Shown in pieces: positions 60,826 through 64,000 of a stretch of DNA of 64,000 nt (within the stretch, counting starts at the first letter, position 1; the number at the start of each line of letters is the position of its first letter). The stretch is from Rhizobium terrae (GTDB taxonomy: Bacteria; Pseudomonadota; Alphaproteobacteria; Rhizobiales; Rhizobiaceae): the NCBI RefSeq assembly GCF_003425685.1, contig NZ_QJKM01000016.1:62001-126000 (forward strand). Reading direction: 5' to 3'. A program made the translations under genes and the position numbers. The notes beneath the pieces were generated by a model. The model had not been told where the DNA came from. It made no database searches and saw only the letters and a program-made list of their open reading frames with translations.

Positions 60826-62619
60826 ATGCCAGTGTACAAGGCTCCGGTAAACGACACGCTTTTCATCTTGAACGATGTTCTGGGGCTGGAGCGCTACGGC
60901 AATCTGCCGGGTTTTGCCGATGCCACGCCGGATATGCTCGAAGCGATCGTCGGGGAAGCCGCCAAGGTCGCGGAGGACGTGCTTTTCCCGATCAACCTTT
61001 CCGGAGACCAGGAAGGTTGCACCCGTCATGCCAATGGCACCGTCTCGGTTCCGAAGGGCTTCAAGGACGCCTATGACCAGTACTGCCAGGCGGGCTGGAC
61101 CGGTCTCGCCGTGCCGGCCGAATTCGGTGGCCAGGGCCTGCCCTACACGCTGCATGCCGCCGTCGGCGAATATTTCTCCTCCGCCAACATGTCGTTGATG
61201 ATGTATCCGGGCCTGACCCAGGGCGCCATCGCCGCGATCCTTGTCCACGGCTCCGACCAGCAGAAGCAGACCTACCTGCCGAACATGGTCGCCGGCACCT
61301 GGTCCGGCACCATGAACCTCACCGAACCCCATTGCGGCACCGACCTCGGCCTGCTGCGCACTCGCGCCGTGCCGCAGGCCGACGGCAGCTACAAGATTTC
61401 CGGCCAGAAGATCTTCATCTCCGCCGGCGAACACTCGATGACCGACAACATCGTGCATCTGGTTCTCGCCCGCATCGAGGGCGCGCCGGAAGGCACCAAG
61501 GGTATTTCGCTGTTCATCGTGCCGAAGTTCATGGTCAATGCCGATGGTTCGCTCGGCCGCCGCAACGGCGTCACCTGCGGCGCGATCGAGGAGAAGATGG
61601 GCATCCACGGCAACGCCACCTGCGTTATGAACTATGACGAGGCGACCGGCTTCCTGATCGGCGCCGAGAACAAGGGCCTCGCCGCCATGTTCGTGATGAT
61701 GAACGAGGCTCGCCTCGGTGTCGGCCTTCAGGGTCTGGCGATTGCCGAAACCGCCTATCAGAACGCCGTCGCTTACGCCCGCGAGCGCATCCAGGGCCGC
61801 GCGCTGACCGGTCCGAAGAACCTCAACGGCAAGGCCGACCCGATCATCGTCCATCCGGACGTTCGCCGCACGCTGATGACCATCCGCGCCTTTAACGAGG
61901 CCGGCCGCGCGTTCCTGCTCTGGACCGCCCTGAAATCCGACATCGCCCACCGTTCGGAAGATGCCGCCGAGCGCCAGAATGCCGACGATCTGCTCGGCCT
62001 TGCGACCCCCATCCTCAAGGGCGTCATGACCGACAAGGGCTTCGACCACGCCGTCATGGCCCAGCAGGTCTTCGGCGGCCACGGTTATATCGAGGAACAC
62101 GGCATGAGCCAGTATGTGCGCGATGCGCGCATCACCATGATCTACGAAGGCGCCAACGGCATTCAGGCGCTCGATCTCGTCGGGCGCAAGCTGGCGCTGA
62201 ACGGCGGTCGCGCCGTCATGGCCTTCTTCAAGGAGATCGGGGATTTCTGCGAGGAAAACCGGGCCGACGAACAGATGGCGCCGTTCACGAAGGCGCTGAA
62301 GAAGGGCTTGAACGACCTGCAGGCCTCCACCATGTGGTTCATGCAGAACGCCATGGCCAAACCCGACAACGCCGGCGCCGGCTCGACCGACTACATGCAT
62401 CTCTTCGGCCTCGTGACCCTCGGTTACATGTGGGCGAAGATGGCAAAGGCAGCGCAGGCCGGCATCGCGGCGGGTGATGTTCGCGCAAACTACCTGAAGA
62501 ACAAGCTCACGACGGCGAAATTCTTCATGGACAAGATCATGCCGGAAACCGCGATGCGCAAGGTCCGCATCGAAGCCGGCGCCGATAGCGTGATGGAACT
62601 GGCCGCCGAGGCGTTTTGA
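60826..62619 (+). CDS. Acyl-CoA dehydrogenase, long form
   Basis: A 597-residue FAD enzyme of the long acyl-CoA dehydrogenase type (DmdC/FadE-like), oxidising acyl-CoA at the alpha-beta bond. G-T-M-N-L-T-E-P-H-C-G-T-D-L-G, the FAD-contact segment, and V-F-G-G-H-G-Y-I-E-E-H-G (catalytic region and substrate loop) are present. Start at 60826 follows GGAGGAAG. The LiuR-like palindrome is upstream. A thiolase lies downstream, beyond an inserted MazEF pair. Confidence 0.92.
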   Translation: MPVYKAPVNDTLFILNDVLGLERYGNLPGFADATPDMLEAIVGEAAKVAEDVLFPINLSGDQEGCTRHANGTVSVPKGFKDAYDQYCQAGWTGLAVPAEFGGQGLPYTLHAAVGEYFSSANMSLMMYPGLTQGAIAAILVHGSDQQKQTYLPNMVAGTWSGTMNLTEPHCGTDLGLLRTRAVPQADGSYKISGQKIFISAGEHSMTDNIVHLVLARIEGAPEGTKGISLFIVPKFMVNADGSLGRRNGVTCGAIEEKMGIHGNATCVMNYDEATGFLIGAENKGLAAMFVMMNEARLGVGLQGLAIAETAYQNAVAYARERIQGRALTGPKNLNGKADPIIVHPDVRRTLMTIRAFNEAGRAFLLWTALKSDIAHRSEDAAERQNADDLLGLATPILKGVMTDKGFDHAVMAQQVFGGHGYIEEHGMSQYVRDARITMIYEGANGIQALDLVGRKLALNGGRAVMAFFKEIGDFCEENRADEQMAPFTKALKKGLNDLQASTMWFMQNAMAKPDNAGAGSTDYMHLFGLVTLGYMWAKMAKAAQAGIAAGDVRANYLKNKLTTAKFFMDKIMPETAMRKVRIEAGADSVMELAAEAF

Positions 62620-62634
62620 TTGCTCGATGTGGAG

Positions 62635-62660
62635 AAAAGTTATATGTTGATATAACTTTT
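62635..62660. promoter_or_regulatory. MazE operator, perfect inverted repeat
   Basis: Arms AAAAGTTATAT and ATATAACTTTT are perfect 11-bp inverted repeats around gttg, 16 bp before the antitoxin start. AbrB-type antitoxins bind such sites to repress their own operon. Confidence 0.8.
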
Positions 62661-62676
62661 TTGATTGGAGGCAGAA

Positions 62677-62937
62677 ATGGCAACCTCAACTTTGCGCAAC
62701 GTTGGTGGCTCGGTGATGATGGCGATCCCCAAGCCGGTGCTGGAAGAGCTTGGCCTTTCTGCCAATACCAAGCTGGAGGTTTCGGCCGAAGGCGGACGGA
62801 TCGTCGCCGCGCCGCAGAAACGGCCGAGATACACGCTGGAAGAACTTATCGCTCAATGCGATCTCGATGCGCCCTGGTCCGAAGAAGAACTGGAATGGAT
62901 GAACGCTCCTTCTGTCGGCAATGAGATCATAGACTGA
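62677..62937 (+). CDS. AbrB/MazE-type antitoxin
   Basis: An 86-residue protein. The swapped-hairpin AbrB fold is visible (N-V-G-G-S-V-M-M-A-I-P-K-P-V-L-E-E-L-G-L-S-A-N-T-K-L-E-V). An acidic C-terminal tail (W-S-E-E-E-L-E-W-M) would block the toxin. Start at 62677 follows TTGGAGGC. Its stop overlaps the toxin start by one base (TGATG). Confidence 0.9.
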   Translation: MATSTLRNVGGSVMMAIPKPVLEELGLSANTKLEVSAEGGRIVAAPQKRPRYTLEELIAQCDLDAPWSEEELEWMNAPSVGNEIID

Positions 62938-63266
62938 TGGAGCGAGGAGATATCTGGTTTGCCGATCTGGAGCCGATCCGTGGCAGGAAGCAGGCGAAGG
63001 CACGGTATGTCATGATTGTCTCGCAGCGCAGCTTCAATCAGTTGGGCGTTCAGTTGATCGCTCCGATCACATCCGGCGGTGAGTTCGCCAGGGCCAGAGG
63101 CTTCACGGTCTCGCTATCAGGCGCGGGGACGAGGGCAACGGGCGTGATCCTGTGCCATCAGGTCAGGGCGATTGATCTGAAGGCTCGTGACGGCCGCTTC
63201 ATAGAAAAGGCACCAGACTTTGTGGTCGCGGAAGTGTTGGGCCGTCTTTCGGCTTTGTTTGAATAG
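62937..63266 (+). CDS. MazF/PemK-type toxin, endoribonuclease
   Basis: A 109-residue toxin with the PemK/MazF start R-G-D-I-W-F-A-D-L-E-P, a conserved R-Y-V-M-I-V-S-Q-R-S-F-N and I-L-C-H-Q-V-R-A-I-D. It would cleave mRNA at a short sequence and is blocked by the upstream antitoxin. The cassette lies between two catabolic genes. Confidence 0.92.
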   Translation: MERGDIWFADLEPIRGRKQAKARYVMIVSQRSFNQLGVQLIAPITSGGEFARARGFTVSLSGAGTRATGVILCHQVRAIDLKARDGRFIEKAPDFVVAEVLGRLSALFE

Positions 63267-63328
63267 CCCAAGGCAAAATTCGAAGGCGCTTGCGCGCCGC
63301 CCAAAAAGGGTAATAGGGAGATGACACC

Positions 63329-64000
63329 ATGACTGAAGTCTTCATTTACGACCACGTCCGCACCCCGCGCGGTCGCGGCAAGAAGGACGGGGCGCTGCAC
63401 GAAGTGCCGTCCGTCCGCCTCGCCGCCAAAACGCTGGAGGCGATCCGCGACAGGAACGGCCTCGACACGGCGACCGTCGATGACATCATCATGGGCTGTG
63501 TCGATCCGGTCATGGATGCCGGCGCCGTCATCCCCAAGGCCGCCGCCTTCGAGGCCGGTTATTCCATGAGGGCGCCGGGCATGCAGATCTCCCGCTTCTG
63601 CGCCTCGGGCCTCGACGCCGTCAACTTCGCGGCCGGCAAGATCGCGCAAGGGGCGGACGACATCGTCATCGCCGGCGGCGTGGAGAGTATGTCGCGTGTC
63701 GGCATGGGCATGTCCGGCGGCGCCTGGTACATGGACCCGTCGGTCAATTTCCCCGCCTATTTCATGCCGCAGGGCGTCTCGGCCGACCTGATCGCCACCA
63801 AATACGGTTTTTCCCGCGACGACGTTGACGCCTATGCCGTCGAGAGCCAGAAGCGCGCCGGCGCCGCCTGGGATGCCGGCTACTTCAAGAACTCAGTCAT
63901 TCCCGTCAAGGACCAGAACGGCCTCACCATTCTCGACCGCGACGAGCACATGCGCCCGACCACCGACATGCAGTCGCTCGCCTCGCTCAATCCGTCCTTC
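63329..64000 (+). CDS. Acetyl-CoA C-acetyltransferase (thiolase), 5' part
   Basis: The first 224 residues of a thiolase; the gene continues past the window. The active-site cysteine region Q-I-S-R-F-C-A-S-G-L-D-A-V-N is present (about 88-101), then I-A-G-G-V-E-S-M-S-R and the flexible loop. It catalyses the last thiolytic step of fatty-acid degradation and would act with the acyl-CoA dehydrogenase upstream. A GGGAG ribosome-binding site precedes 63329. Confidence 0.93.
   Translation, partial: MTEVFIYDHVRTPRGRGKKDGALHEVPSVRLAAKTLEAIRDRNGLDTATVDDIIMGCVDPVMDAGAVIPKAAAFEAGYSMRAPGMQISRFCASGLDAVNFAAGKIAQGADDIVIAGGVESMSRVGMGMSGGAWYMDPSVNFPAYFMPQGVSADLIATKYGFSRDDVDAYAVESQKRAGAAWDAGYFKNSVIPVKDQNGLTILDRDEHMRPTTDMQSLASLNPSF

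Overview
The window looks like chromosomal DNA of an alphaproteobacterium of the Rhizobiaceae (Rhizobium, Agrobacterium or Neorhizobium type; genus not resolved). The grounds are the GcrA cell-cycle regulator, a PodJ-type polar organizer, a SAM-II riboswitch before metZ, the phoR-pstSCAB-phoU-phoB order, the argD-argF-hslO order, and GC-rich coding sequence throughout the core.

Layout. 1-1190: end of a metal-dependent hydrolase and a SAM methyltransferase. 1289-4254: a small, more AT-rich restriction-modification island (controller, endonuclease, adenine methylase) bounded by a 17-bp direct repeat of the tRNA-Thr(CGU) 3' end. 4445-15798: nitronate monooxygenase, a rhizobial membrane protein, polyphosphate kinase 2, then the complete phosphate regulon phoR-pstS-pstC-pstA-pstB-phoU-phoB with a clear Pho box before pstS. 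15903-24672: flavodoxin-fold oxidoreductase, PACE-type transporter, gcrA, argD-argF-hslO, apaG, metZ under a SAM-II riboswitch with terminator, and a dCTP deaminase.

24824-34155 is the accessory region. It holds a secreted ClpP-like protein, tRNA-Gly(CCC), a broken tyrosine recombinase fused by deletion to a truncated ABC ATPase of an ABC-three-component conflict system (its middle and nuclease-like components are intact), then an apparently intact unit of a GSU2403-type nucleotidyltransferase and two translationally coupled, paralogous Myb/GcrA-like HTH proteins. Two tandem inverted repeats precede that unit. It is the best candidate here for an undescribed system.

34169-48332 is mostly core: chemotaxis receptor, membrane glycosyltransferase with a GspE-N-like domain, solute-binding protein, an 8 x 7-bp tandem repeat, an S24-peptidase repressor, a LuxR response regulator, pyrD, MATE exporter, a CAP-domain lipoprotein, a TPR-methyltransferase and two tandem YitT paralogs. 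48361-56102: Rrf2 regulator with its carboxymuconolactone decarboxylase-like partner, the ligase-associated helicase and PdeM phosphoesterase, an extragenic palindromic element, a frameshifted small gene, a universal stress protein, an HxlR regulator divergent from a DHFR-like reductase, and a TIGR02186/TauE pair. 56371-64000: podJ, then an acyl-CoA dehydrogenase and a thiolase with a MazEF-type toxin-antitoxin pair between them. The acyl-CoA dehydrogenase and the distant nitronate monooxygenase share a similar upstream palindrome, which suggests one regulon for acyl-CoA metabolism.
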